This document shows positions 1-7,977 of a DNA stretch of 64,000 nucleotides, piece by piece; the first letter of the stretch is position 1, and each line of letters begins with the position of its first letter. The notes beneath the pieces are model-generated. The model was not told the origin of the DNA. It did not search any database and saw only the letters and a program-made list of their open reading frames with translations. Source of the stretch: Nibribacter roseus (GTDB lineage Bacteria; Bacteroidota; Bacteroidia; Cytophagales; Hymenobacteraceae); NCBI RefSeq assembly GCF_042662225.1, contig NZ_JBHSYQ010000004.1, forward strand, positions 269,170-333,169, given 5' to 3'. A program made the position numbers and the translations under genes.

Positions 1-152
1 GTAATGAAATTTTGGTAGCCTCCAGAATTCATGAATCTGGGTGGGTGATGTACAGCGTGCAAACTAAAATCATAAAGGCAGACAACACCACCAGCATAGA
101 AGAAAGAACCATAGACTTACAGTAATATCTGGCCTTACCCTTTCTTTTCAGC
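1..152. other. Upstream edge, no gene recognised
   Basis: No supported coding sequence. It may hold the promoter of the S41-like gene that starts at 153, but I could not place a convincing TAnnTTTG box. Confidence 0.3.
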
Positions 153-1988
153 ATGATACTTAACACCTACCGCTATATTGCCGGTGCCTTGCGGGTACAT
201 TATTGGGTACTTACGTTGTTTCTTTTTTGCGCCTGCTTTTTGGGCAGCCCCTATGCACGTGCCCAAAATAGCCCAGACACCGAAAAGCATCTCTACTTTT
301 ACCACGTGTGGGGTTTTCTGAAGTACCACCACCCAGCCTTGGCCGTAGGTAACATTTCTGCCGATTCACTTTTTCTGCGCTACCTGCCGCCGCTTGACAA
401 CGCCTCAACCCAAAAAGAAGTAAACCAGGTGCTAGCGCTTATGCTACAGGAGGTAGGAATGCCTGGCACGCCCAAAGTAACACCGTCCCTCAACAAAACT
501 CCCCATGCCTTTCTGCTTCGGAACTTAGATGACCGCTGGCGCACCCGTTCAAGGTACCTGAATGCAGATAACCGGAAAGCTCTTCAGACAGTATTTGACC
601 ACCGTTTCACCGACGAAAAGCACCAGTACACCTATGTGCGGTATAATCCCTATGGCGGCACCATGCCCAATGAACCGGCCTATGAAATTCCGAAGGAAGA
701 AAATGTGCCGTATGCCCTCCGTATGTTGGCCCTGGCTAAATTCAAAGCCTTTGTAGATTACCTGTACCCCCATAAATACCTCATGGATGAGAATTGGGAC
801 ATGGTGGTGCAGGATTTTATTCCGTTGTTCAGCCAAGCCGGAAGCCGCCAAGCTTATGAAACGGCTTTATTAGGATTGAACGCCCGCCTGGATGACAGTC
901 AGGCCTTTCCTTTTTTTCGGCAGCTGCATTACAAAGAAAGTATCTTCAAGAACAAGTTCTATCCGCCCTTTGACTATAAAGTGATAGATCGAAGAATAGT
1001 CGTTACAAATCTGATTGATCCAGAACTTTGCGCAAAATCTAATATTCAAGTGAATGATGTTCTGGAAGAATTAGATGACCAACCAATTGATGTATGGGTA
1101 TCGGCGCTGGAAAACGTTTTGTCAGTTTCGAACAGATCGGCGTTATGGGCCAAGGTAGGAGAGTGGGGAGATAATTTATTGTTTCGCTCCGCTGATTCAG
1201 ACACAAAGGTGCTATTGCTGCGGGGAAATGATCTCATAAGTGTAAATCTGCAGCTAATAGACCCGCTGCAACCAGATAAAGCCCAGCTCATAGATCAATA
1301 TTTCAAAAAAAGGCTGAATCCAGTAAAGAAAAAGAAAGGGCTGCAGTGGATAGGAGACTCCATTGCCTATGTTCAGATCAATGACACAGAGCGGCTGTCA
1401 GAAGATGTGCAAATAGAGGATATTGGAAAGCGATTAGATTCATTGTTCAACCAGATAATAGCCGCCAAAGGACTTATACTAGATTTACGCGGTACGCCAG
1501 ACAATTCAGACTTTGTGTATGAACACCTTTACCGGAAATTTGGCACCGCAGATAACTTATTTGCCCGCTATTACTTGCTAAACCCAGAAACTCCTGCAAC
1601 TTATAGCTATCTGGCCAGAAGAGAGGCATATTTTCCCACTAACATTACTCCTCTGGGGGCGCCTCGTCCTGCCAAAGTTGTGTTACTGGTAAACGGCTCC
1701 ACCCAAGGTATTGGAGAGTGGCTGGCCATGAACCTGCAACACCTTTTTCCAGAGGCTATTACTATTGGGCAGCAAACCGCCGGAGCCGACGGCGATGTAA
1801 AACGTTTTTACCTGCCTGGTAATTATGTGGTGGAATGTACGGCAAACGCCGTTTTTTATCCTGACATGACAACCACCCAACGCATTGGCATAAAAATAAA
1901 CCAAGAGGTGAAATCTACTTTAAAGGCGATGCAGGAAAAAAGAGATGAGCCTTTAGACCGAGCCATTGAATTAATCAATGCCAACTGA
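153..1988 (+). CDS. S41-family peptidase-like protein, catalytic Ser replaced
   Basis: A 611-residue exported protein. Residues 1-38 form a signal peptide ending in an ARA|Q-like site. The C-terminal half (about 395-605) has the layout of a C-terminal processing (S41) peptidase core, including a VVLLVNGST strand, then TQGIGEW, then a TAGADGDV loop as in Bacteroidota S41 proteins. In active members the strand continues T-x-S-x-(S/A)-E; here the position is T517-Q518-G519-I-G-E, so the nucleophile Ser appears to be Gly. The middle (about 260-360) resembles a PDZ-like insert. Known of the family: periplasmic Ser/Lys proteases. Inference: a non-catalytic binding paralogue. It stands alone and is followed by a palindromic element at 1996-2037. 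Confidence 0.7.
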   Translation: MILNTYRYIAGALRVHYWVLTLFLFCACFLGSPYARAQNSPDTEKHLYFYHVWGFLKYHHPALAVGNISADSLFLRYLPPLDNASTQKEVNQVLALMLQEVGMPGTPKVTPSLNKTPHAFLLRNLDDRWRTRSRYLNADNRKALQTVFDHRFTDEKHQYTYVRYNPYGGTMPNEPAYEIPKEENVPYALRMLALAKFKAFVDYLYPHKYLMDENWDMVVQDFIPLFSQAGSRQAYETALLGLNARLDDSQAFPFFRQLHYKESIFKNKFYPPFDYKVIDRRIVVTNLIDPELCAKSNIQVNDVLEELDDQPIDVWVSALENVLSVSNRSALWAKVGEWGDNLLFRSADSDTKVLLLRGNDLISVNLQLIDPLQPDKAQLIDQYFKKRLNPVKKKKGLQWIGDSIAYVQINDTERLSEDVQIEDIGKRLDSLFNQIIAAKGLILDLRGTPDNSDFVYEHLYRKFGTADNLFARYYLLNPETPATYSYLARREAYFPTNITPLGAPRPAKVVLLVNGSTQGIGEWLAMNLQHLFPEAITIGQQTAGADGDVKRFYLPGNYVVECTANAVFYPDMTTTQRIGIKINQEVKSTLKAMQEKRDEPLDRAIELINAN

Positions 1989-1995
1989 TTGATGA

Positions 1996-2037
1996 GCTGT
2001 ATTAGCGCTATTTTCTGAAAAAGAGGGCTAAAACAGC
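1996..2037. repeat. Nested palindromic element copy 1
   Basis: Arms GCTGTATTAGC and GCTAAAACAGC pair at 10 of 11 positions around an inner TTTTCTGAAAAA core. It begins 8 nt after the S41-like stop codon. This is a member of the window-wide intergenic palindrome family. Confidence 0.65.
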
Positions 2038-2144
2038 AGCCATCAGAATTGTGACGGTTTAGCAGCGTCTCCCTGAGAAATATTAACCATTTTCAATCTG
2101 GTATAATTAAACCACAATTCATTAGCTCTTAATATAAACTATCG

Positions 2145-2645
2145 ATGGATTTCAAGCTAAGACCCTGGCAAATTGATGATCTGGACAGTGTGGTGAAGCA
2201 TGGCAACAACATCAACATAGCCCGCTTCATGACCGACGCCTTTCCGCACCCTTATACAGAAGAAAACGGGCGGTCCTTTATAGAGTTTGCAACCAAAGAT
2301 AAACCAATACATATTTTCGCGATAGATATTAACGGCGAGGCCGTTGGCGGAATAGGGGTTCATCCGCAGGCAGATATTCACCACAGAAATGCAGAGCTTG
2401 GATATTGGCTCTCTGAAGAATATTGGGGCAAAGGCTTAATGAGCAAGGCCGTACTTCAAATGATTGATTTTGCCTTCCAATCTTTTGAGATTGACAGAGT
2501 CTTTGCCCGTCCATTCGGTACCAATCTGGCCTCACAAAGAGTTTTAGAAAAGGTAGGTTTCAGTTTAGAAGCCCATTTTGAGAAAACGCTGGTGAAAAAT
2601 GGAGAACTGTTAGATGAATTAGTGTATGCTATCCGGAGGGTTTAG
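2145..2645 (+). CDS. GNAT-family N-acetyltransferase (RimJ/RimL-like)
   Basis: A 166-residue cytoplasmic protein with a single GNAT fold of the Acetyltransf_3 (RimJ/RimL) type. The LGYWLSEEYWGKGLMSKAV stretch (about 85-103) is motif A, with the acetyl-CoA pyrophosphate loop W-G-K-G-L. N-L-A-S-Q-R-V-L-E-K-V-G-F (about 127-139) is the usual motif B helix with its Asn and the KVGF turn. The family moves acetyl groups from acetyl-CoA to N-terminal or small-molecule amines; the substrate here cannot be told. It is monocistronic. Confidence 0.85.
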   Translation: MDFKLRPWQIDDLDSVVKHGNNINIARFMTDAFPHPYTEENGRSFIEFATKDKPIHIFAIDINGEAVGGIGVHPQADIHHRNAELGYWLSEEYWGKGLMSKAVLQMIDFAFQSFEIDRVFARPFGTNLASQRVLEKVGFSLEAHFEKTLVKNGELLDELVYAIRRV

Positions 2646-2843
2646 AAAAGGGATCAATATTTCATCATCAGAAATATAAGAAAACATCATCACGGATTTT
2701 AGTGCTACATGAGTTCAGATATATCTATTCCTTAATATTAACTTATTGAAAGCCAATGTATAAATAAGCCTTTCATTGAACCATAATTCATAGACAACCC
2801 GTACACTTTCACTGGTACATAGTTTTAACCTAAAAATAAGACA

Positions 2844-3635
2844 ATGAAAAAAGAAAGAGTAAGTATCGGGAGAATTCTGCGGAACGGCCTTTTTTGCTCC
2901 TTATTGGCTGGTCTGGTAGCTTGTGGAGGCAGTTCAGAAACAGCTGAAGGAAATGAGGGAGCTGAAGACTCAGTCAACATGTCACAAGAGAATACAGCCG
3001 CAGGAGACACCTGGGACAATAATCGTTTCTCAACCTCCTTTACGTCAAACAACAAGTATAAAGAATGGGATAAAAACGGTGATTCTTTCTTAGATGAAGA
3101 CGAGTTCTACGGTAGCTATTATAATACCTGGGACACGAACAGAGATAATTCATTAGACGAGCAGGAATGGACTGCTGCTTCAAGAGACTACGGCATAACA
3201 GACCAGAACTGGTCTGACTGGGATGCCAACCGGGACAACAAGCTAGACCAAAACGAGTTTAGAACCGGAATAAGCAAAAACAACTACTACGGCACCTGGG
3301 ACCGTGACGGGGACAAAAGAATAAATGAGCGGGAGTATTCAGACGGAGTATTCGGAATGTGGGACAACGACCGCAACGGATCTCTCACCAACGATGAGTA
3401 CAATACCAGAAATAACCGCTATTACGGCACAGGTCAAGGCATGAACGGCCAGAATACAACTGGCACAGGTCAAACCACAACTGGCACAGGCCAAAACACA
3501 ACAGGCGGAGTCACCACCGGCCAATCTACAACTGGTGGAGCTACTACCGGTCAAACAACAACCGGTACTGGCCAAAGAACTACTGGAAACGGCCAAAGCA
3601 CAACGGGTGGGGCTACAACGGGTCAAAGGCCGTAG
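2844..3635 (+). CDS. EF-hand lipoprotein with Thr/Gly/Gln-rich repeat tail
   Basis: A 263-residue protein. The first 27 residues are a lipoprotein signal with lipobox L-V-A-C (Cys27), so it is probably membrane anchored. Five EF-hand-like loops follow at about residues 75, 98, 128, 154 and 175 (DKNGDSFLDEDEF, DTNRDNSLDEQEW, DANRDNKLDQNEF, DRDGDKRINEREY, DNDRNGSLTNDEY), each preceded by W or Y. Residues about 195-263 are tandem TTGTGQ/TTGGATTGQ repeats, low-complexity and probably disordered. Calcium binding is expected from the loops. Role unknown. It is followed by a perfect palindrome at 3687-3736. Confidence 0.8.
   Translation: MKKERVSIGRILRNGLFCSLLAGLVACGGSSETAEGNEGAEDSVNMSQENTAAGDTWDNNRFSTSFTSNNKYKEWDKNGDSFLDEDEFYGSYYNTWDTNRDNSLDEQEWTAASRDYGITDQNWSDWDANRDNKLDQNEFRTGISKNNYYGTWDRDGDKRINEREYSDGVFGMWDNDRNGSLTNDEYNTRNNRYYGTGQGMNGQNTTGTGQTTTGTGQNTTGGVTTGQSTTGGATTGQTTTGTGQRTTGNGQSTTGGATTGQRP
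3430..3630 (+). repeat. Degenerate tandem repeat inside the EF-hand lipoprotein
   Basis: Imperfect repeats of an ACAACTGGCACAGGTCAA-like unit encode the TTGTGQ tail. Such arrays can change in length by slippage; here the frame is intact. Confidence 0.6.
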
Positions 3636-3686
3636 CCAATAAATGAACCTGCAGTTGTAATCAGCAGGTTTTGTAGTATTTTTCTC

Positions 3687-3736
3687 AAGAGGTGTTTTGG
3701 GGCTGTTTTCATGAAAACAGCCCCAAAACACCTCTT
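3687..3736. repeat. Nested palindromic element copy 2 (perfect)
   Basis: A perfect 50-nt inverted repeat (AAGAGGTGTTTTGGGGCTG and its complement) with an almost zero loop (TTTTCATGAAAA). The arm carries GGGGC/GCCCC where most copies have AGGCC/GGCCT, so pairing is kept although the sequence differs. It lies between the EF-hand lipoprotein and msrB. Confidence 0.85.
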
Positions 3737-3746
3737 GTTATTTCTC

Positions 3747-3754
3747 TACCTTTG
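3747..3754 (+). promoter_or_regulatory. Candidate -7 box (TACCTTTG) for the msrB operon
   Basis: TACCTTTG matches the Bacteroidota -7 consensus TAnnTTTG, 70 nt before the msrB start. No good -33 TTG is seen at the expected distance, because the palindrome occupies that place. Confidence 0.4.
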
Positions 3755-3824
3755 TGTTTGCTTTCCCAAAAAACAAGTAAAGCAGAAAAGTAGTACAAGT
3801 TCATAAATAGAAACCTTTAGGAAG

Positions 3825-4208
3825 ATGGAAAACCACGATAAAAAATATAATCAACTTACTCCAGAGGAGGAGTATGTCATCTTGCACAAGGGCACCGAGC
3901 GCCCTTTCACTGGTAAGCTGTACACGAACAAAGAGGCCGGCACTTACATTTGCCGCCGTTGTAACGCCCCGCTTTACCGCTCTGAAGACAAATTTGAATC
4001 GCACTGCGGGTGGCCTAGCTTTGATGATGAAATTCCGGGAGCCGTAACCCGTGTGCCCGACGCAGATGGCCGCCGTACAGAAATAGTGTGCTCTAACTGT
4101 GGTGGCCATTTGGGTCACGTGTTCTTGGGAGAACGGTTTACCTCTAAAAATACCCGCCATTGTGTCAACTCTATCTCTATGGAGTTTGTACCGGCCAAGC
4201 AAGACTAA
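3825..4208 (+). CDS. msrB: Peptide-methionine (R)-S-oxide reductase MsrB
   Basis: A 127-residue protein of normal MsrB length. It reduces R-methionine sulfoxide in proteins, recycling through a thiol donor. Two CxxC pairs (CRRC, CSNC) form the structural zinc site. The GWPSF and GGHLGHVF motifs line the active site, and the catalytic Cys is Cys113 in R-H-C-V-N-S. No signal peptide, so it is cytoplasmic. It is the first gene of a three-gene operon, 12 nt before a P-loop kinase and followed by a second MsrB. Confidence 0.95.
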   Translation: MENHDKKYNQLTPEEEYVILHKGTERPFTGKLYTNKEAGTYICRRCNAPLYRSEDKFESHCGWPSFDDEIPGAVTRVPDADGRRTEIVCSNCGGHLGHVFLGERFTSKNTRHCVNSISMEFVPAKQD

Positions 4209-4220
4209 CAATACCGGGTA

Positions 4221-4679
4221 GTGCAGGCCATACTTTTTACAGGTCTACAGGCATCTGGCAAGTCAAGCTTTTATAAGCAGTACTTCTTTAACTCGCACGT
4301 GCGCATTAGTCTTGATTTGCTGCGTACCCGCAAGCGGGAAAGCAAATTCCTGCAGCTGTGCCTGCAAACCAACACCCGCTTTGTAGTGGATAATACCAAT
4401 CCCACTATAGAGGAAAGGCGGAAGTACCTGGCGCTGGCAAAAGAGCACCGATATGAGGTGATAGGGTATTTCTTCCAAACCTCTTTGGCTGAGGCATTGG
4501 CACGTAACAGTGAGCGGGAGGGGAAGGAGCGTATAAAAGATATTGGCCTGTATGACTGCCATAAAAAACTAACCGCACCGTCGTTTGACGAAGGCTTTGA
4601 CCGTTTGTTTACTGTGCAGCTGCATAACAACGGTTTTATTGTAGAGGAGTTGATTAGAGAGCTGCCGGAAGAGCAATAG
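4221..4679 (+). CDS. P-loop kinase of the polynucleotide-kinase/zeta-like AAA_33 family
   Basis: A 152-residue protein starting at GTG 12 nt after msrB. The Walker A loop is G-L-Q-A-S-G-K-S-S (about 8-16). R-I-S-L-D-L-L resembles the substrate-binding segment of T4 Pnk-type kinases, and F-V-V-D-N-T-N-P (about 54-61) is the Walker-B-like strand with the N-T-N-P turn. A lid region with R-N-S-E-R-E-G-K-E-R (about 94-103) follows. The family phosphorylates nucleic acid 5' ends or small molecules; the substrate here is unknown. Its place between two msrB genes, 3 nt before the second, suggests a role in oxidative damage repair (inference). Confidence 0.75.
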   Translation: MQAILFTGLQASGKSSFYKQYFFNSHVRISLDLLRTRKRESKFLQLCLQTNTRFVVDNTNPTIEERRKYLALAKEHRYEVIGYFFQTSLAEALARNSEREGKERIKDIGLYDCHKKLTAPSFDEGFDRLFTVQLHNNGFIVEELIRELPEEQ

Positions 4680-4682
4680 CCT

Positions 4683-5012
4683 ATGTTTGAAAACCGCAAA
4701 ATTGATTGGAACCGCCAGCCAGAGGCAGAAGAAGGGGTCTACACCTGTACCCAATGTGGCGTGCCTCTTTTTGAAGCGGGTAAGAAGTTTGATTCTAAAA
4801 CCGGGTTCCCTAGCTTTTGGGCTCATTTGGGAGAGAATGTACAACAGCACCTGTTACAGACCTATGGCCGAGACCGAATCCAGCTGCTGTGTCACCACTG
4901 TGGGCAGCACCTGGGGCACCTGTTCCAAGATGAAAGAACTCCCAGCGGAGTTCGCTACTGTATTAATGCCGAGTCTGTGGCTTATCAGCCGTCAAGTAAA
5001 CTAGATTCATAG
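4683..5012 (+). CDS. Second MsrB-like methionine sulfoxide reductase
   Basis: A 109-residue divergent MsrB. It keeps both zinc CxxC pairs (CTQC, CHHC), the F-P-S-F and G-Q-H-L-G-H-L-F motifs and the catalytic Cys93. The active-site strand is R-Y-C-I-N-A rather than the usual R-H-C-V-N-S, so the His before the Cys is Tyr. It is shorter than the first MsrB and starts 3 nt after the kinase, so translation is probably coupled. Activity is likely but the H-to-Y change may alter it. Confidence 0.85.
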   Translation: MFENRKIDWNRQPEAEEGVYTCTQCGVPLFEAGKKFDSKTGFPSFWAHLGENVQQHLLQTYGRDRIQLLCHHCGQHLGHLFQDERTPSGVRYCINAESVAYQPSSKLDS

Positions 5013-5017
5013 AAAGT

Positions 5018-5058
5018 AAAACACCATGACCTCCAGCAAAAGGAGGTCATGGTGTTTT
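5018..5058. terminator. Hairpin after the msrB operon
   Basis: A perfect 17-bp stem: AAAACACCATGACCTCC and GGAGGTCATGGTGTTTT with a 7-nt loop, 5 nt after the second msrB stop. It shares its 3' arm with the left arm of the palindromic element at 5049-5094, so the two hairpins exclude each other. Confidence 0.7.
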
Positions 5059-5094
5059 AGGCTTGTTTTTAAGAAATCAATCCTAAAACACCAT
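5049..5094. repeat. Nested palindromic element copy 3
   Basis: ATGGTGTTTTAGG and CCTAAAACACCAT are fully complementary around GCTTGTTTTTAAGAAATCAAT. Its left arm is also the right arm of the hairpin at 5018-5058. Confidence 0.8.
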
Positions 5095-5271
5095 CAAACT
5101 TTAGTTAGTCGATCTAGCTAAAACAAGCAAAACAATTCATCTCATTCACATGATCTTTAGAAAAACAGGTTGCTCTTTGAGAGCAGGTTTCTGAGAAACA
5201 GGTTGTTTTTTGCTTGTTCTTGCCGTAATGTTGTCTTACTCGCTGGTTCAGAGTAAGGCAGCGGTAGGGGC

Positions 5272-7077
5272 ATGAGGAAAAAAAGAACTACTTCATTTTT
5301 ACTGAAGGCAGGTCGAACCGGGGCTATTTGGTTGCAACGGCGTCTGTCTCGGACACAGCTGCTGGTGGTTTTTAGTGTGTTGGTGGGTATAACGGCCGGC
5401 TTGGCGGCTGCCCTGTTAAAAACGCTGGTACACACAATCAGGCAGTTGTTGGTGAGCAATCATTCCATTGCTTTCCAAAACCAGATTTACCTGATCTTTC
5501 CGTTGATAGGAATTTTAATCACGGTACTTCTGGTCAAGGTTTTCTTTGGCGGAACGTTTGAGCGTGGGGTAGCCAGTGTTCTGGTGGCCATTTCAAAAAG
5601 ATCCAGCAAACTGCAGCGAAGCAAAATGTTTTCGCATGTACTCACCAGCGGCATAACAGTAGGCTTTGGCGGATCAGCGGGTTTGGAGTCGCCAATTGTG
5701 GTGACTGGTTCTGCCATTGGATCTAACTTCGGAAAGCTTCCCTTTTTCAACTACCGTGAGCGGACAGTGCTGTTAGCCTGCGGAGCATCGGCGGGGATAG
5801 CGTCTGTGTTCAACGCACCAGTGGCAGGGTTGCTTTTTGCCATTGAGGTTTTACTGGCAGATGTTACGGTGGCGGCTTTTATTCCGCTCATTATGGCGTC
5901 TGTGGCCGGGGTGCTATGCTCTAAAATACTGATGCGGGAAGACATTTTGTTCAACTTCCGGTCGCTGCAGCCATTTGACTATCATAACCTGGTATTCTTT
6001 CTGCTACTGGGTGTTCTGTGTGGTTTAGTGTCAGTGTACTATGCCCAAATGACCTTGAAGATTGAAAGCCTGTTTCACAAATTGGGCAAGGAGAGCCGCT
6101 TTACCAAAGCTCTAATAGGAGGGCTCATCCTTGGCCTGCTTATCTTCATTTTTCCACCTCTGTTTGGCGAAGGGTATGAAAGTATCAAAGACTTATCGCA
6201 GGGGCAGCTGCATCGGCTTTTTCAGCCAGAATTGTATGCGCAGGTACAAAATAACCAATGGTTTCTGCTTCTCTTCATTGGCGCTATTGCACTGGCAAAA
6301 GTGGTGGCAACCTCAGTGACCTTAGCGGGTGGCGGAAACGGCGGTAATTTTGCACCTTCACTGTTTGTGGGTGGTTACGTGGGCTTTTTCTTTTCCAGAC
6401 TGGTAAATATGGTCTCTGACTACAGATTGCCCGAAGATAATTTCACCGTGGTGGGCATGGCCGGTATTTTGGCCGGAGTAATGTATGCGCCCCTTACTGG
6501 CGTTTTTCTGATAGCAGAAATAACGCAGGGCTATGATTTGATAATACCCTTAATGGTAGTGGCAGCCACCAGCTACGCGTTGGTGCGTTGGTTTGAGCAG
6601 TTCCCTATGGATACGAGAGAACTGGCCAAAAAAGGACAGATCTTAACCCAGAACCGCGACCTGAACATTCTGCGGTCACTCACTATGGAGCAGCTGATTG
6701 AAAAAAACTTCCATGAGCTTAGTCCTGAAACCTCATTGGGTAAAATAGTAGAAGCTATCACCCACACCAAACGGAATATGTTTCCGGTGGTGTCACCTAC
6801 AGATAATAGTTTGCTGGGTATAATTTTGCTGGATGACCTGAAAGAAGTTATGTTCAAAACAGAGCTATACGACAAGTTGTCGGCTCAGAACCTGATGAAA
6901 TTGCCCCCGGATTTTGTTCATCTGCAGGAAGACATGCCCAGTGTTATGCGCAAGTTTGACCACAGTGGCGCCTGGAATCTGCCGGTGGTTGACCAAGGAC
7001 GCTATGTGGGTTTTATTTCAAAGTCCAGCGTGTTCATGACTTACCGAAAATTCCTGCTTATGCAGACAGAAAAATAA
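5272..7077 (+). CDS. ClC-family chloride channel/antiporter with C-terminal CBS pair
   Basis: A 601-residue integral membrane protein. About ten to eleven hydrophobic helices span residues 25-440. The selectivity loop G-G-S-A-G-L-E-S-P (133-141) corresponds to GxEGP and keeps the gating glutamate (Glu139). G-G-N-G-G-N-F-A-P-S (about 355) is the GxFxP motif. Residues about 470-595 hold two CBS domains, which in this family bind adenine nucleotides. Gating Glu retention suggests a Cl-/H+ antiporter, but fluoride or other anions are possible. It is transcribed alone and converges with msrA, leaving only 15 nt between the stop codons. Confidence 0.9.
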   Translation: MRKKRTTSFLLKAGRTGAIWLQRRLSRTQLLVVFSVLVGITAGLAAALLKTLVHTIRQLLVSNHSIAFQNQIYLIFPLIGILITVLLVKVFFGGTFERGVASVLVAISKRSSKLQRSKMFSHVLTSGITVGFGGSAGLESPIVVTGSAIGSNFGKLPFFNYRERTVLLACGASAGIASVFNAPVAGLLFAIEVLLADVTVAAFIPLIMASVAGVLCSKILMREDILFNFRSLQPFDYHNLVFFLLLGVLCGLVSVYYAQMTLKIESLFHKLGKESRFTKALIGGLILGLLIFIFPPLFGEGYESIKDLSQGQLHRLFQPELYAQVQNNQWFLLLFIGAIALAKVVATSVTLAGGGNGGNFAPSLFVGGYVGFFFSRLVNMVSDYRLPEDNFTVVGMAGILAGVMYAPLTGVFLIAEITQGYDLIIPLMVVAATSYALVRWFEQFPMDTRELAKKGQILTQNRDLNILRSLTMEQLIEKNFHELSPETSLGKIVEAITHTKRNMFPVVSPTDNSLLGIILLDDLKEVMFKTELYDKLSAQNLMKLPPDFVHLQEDMPSVMRKFDHSGAWNLPVVDQGRYVGFISKSSVFMTYRKFLLMQTEK

Positions 7078-7092
7078 GCTCACGCTGTTTAC

Positions 7093-7782
7093 TTATCTCA
7101 TGGAGCACCCATCGATCTGTTGAGTCTGGTATTGGTTTAGCAACAATTGCTGAGCTGGGTACGACAGGCCAAAGCTGGCTACCTCCTTTATCAATCTCTC
7201 CAGATTTCCGTTACCGCCTAAGTAGCCATTCACTCGCGCAACGGCAGTTGAATTATTGAATGCATGAAAGTCTGGGTAAATTTTGCTGAGCTCAGAGAGT
7301 AATTCCGGGGCTCTTCTCAGTTTCCATTTCTGGTGCCGTTCCTCTGCTAAATAAAAAATGTGGTATGGAATCAGCTCTGTTCTAATTGAATGCCCCAACC
7401 TTTCCTCAGCTTGTTTTATCGCTTTCTTAGCAGCAGTTTCCTGTTCCGTTGATTTAAAGAAAATGGCAGACGTGTACTGTCTTTTGTATGGTTCTGCAGT
7501 GGGAGAGTGGCGAAGGAAAAACTGCTGCAGTAGCTGCTCATATGAAACCAGATCTGCATCATAATCAATTTGTGCCGTTTCTATATGATCGGCTAGACTG
7601 CGGTAAGTAGGGTTTTCTGTACTGCCACCGGCATAGCCAACTCTGGTGCGGATTACTCCTTCCATTGCTCCATAAAACGCTTCAGGCCCCCAGAAGCAGC
7701 CCATAGCCAAGGTAGCGGTTTCCACATTTTCATGCGCTACCTGATCAATAAAAGGTAAATTCTCTTCTTCGCGGTTGGTCAT
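7093..7782 (-). CDS. msrA: Peptide-methionine (S)-S-oxide reductase MsrA-like
   Basis: A 229-residue protein. The active-site motif G-C-F-W-G gives catalytic Cys29. G-Y-A-G-G-S-T-E-N-P-T-Y (about 49-60), Q-Y-T-S-A-I-F and the F-Y-L-A-E-E-R-H-Q segment follow the MsrA fold. It departs from typical MsrA in D-H-I-E-T-A where most have T-G-H-A-E, and it carries a long C-terminal extension. It reduces S-methionine sulfoxide, complementing the two MsrB proteins nearby. No signal peptide. It is convergent with the ClC gene. Confidence 0.88.
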   Translation of the reverse strand: MTNREEENLPFIDQVAHENVETATLAMGCFWGPEAFYGAMEGVIRTRVGYAGGSTENPTYRSLADHIETAQIDYDADLVSYEQLLQQFFLRHSPTAEPYKRQYTSAIFFKSTEQETAAKKAIKQAEERLGHSIRTELIPYHIFYLAEERHQKWKLRRAPELLSELSKIYPDFHAFNNSTAVARVNGYLGGNGNLERLIKEVASFGLSYPAQQLLLNQYQTQQIDGCSMR

Positions 7783-7849
7783 AGATAAATGTACGTTCCG
7801 CAGGCATTGTTGTCTATGCTAAGACTAAAAATGCTAAAATTCAGATGAG

Positions 7850-7889
7850 CTGTTATAGGCTTGTTTTCAGGAAATTAAGCTTAAAACAG
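7850..7889. repeat. Nested palindromic element copy 4
   Basis: CTGTTATAGGCTT pairs with AAGCTTAAAACAG at 11 of 13 positions. It lies between the divergent msrA and ABC-operon promoters, so this copy cannot be a simple terminator for either. Confidence 0.6.
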
Positions 7890-7909
7890 AAAATAATTTT
7901 AGCCGGTGC

Positions 7910-7939
7910 TTGTATCTCATAAAACTAATATTACATTTG
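7910..7939 (+). promoter_or_regulatory. Bacteroidota-type promoter of the ABC/GntR operon
   Basis: TTG (7910-7912), 19 nt, then TACATTTG (7932-7939) fits the TTG-N19-TAnnTTTG consensus exactly. It places transcription start near 7945 and supports ATG 7978, not an upstream in-frame ATG at 7906, as the ABC ATPase start. Confidence 0.7.
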
Positions 7940-7942
7940 CAG

Positions 7943-7962
7943 TGTACTATGTAACTAATACA
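7943..7962. promoter_or_regulatory. Palindromic operator candidate for the GntR regulator
   Basis: TGTACTA-TGTAAC-TAATACA has 7-nt half sites matching at 6 of 7 positions. It sits on the predicted transcription start just after the -7 box, where a repressor would block the polymerase. YtrA-type GntR proteins usually control the ABC operon that encodes them, and one is encoded here. Confidence 0.55.
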
Positions 7963-7977
7963 GTAAAGCAATGCTAT

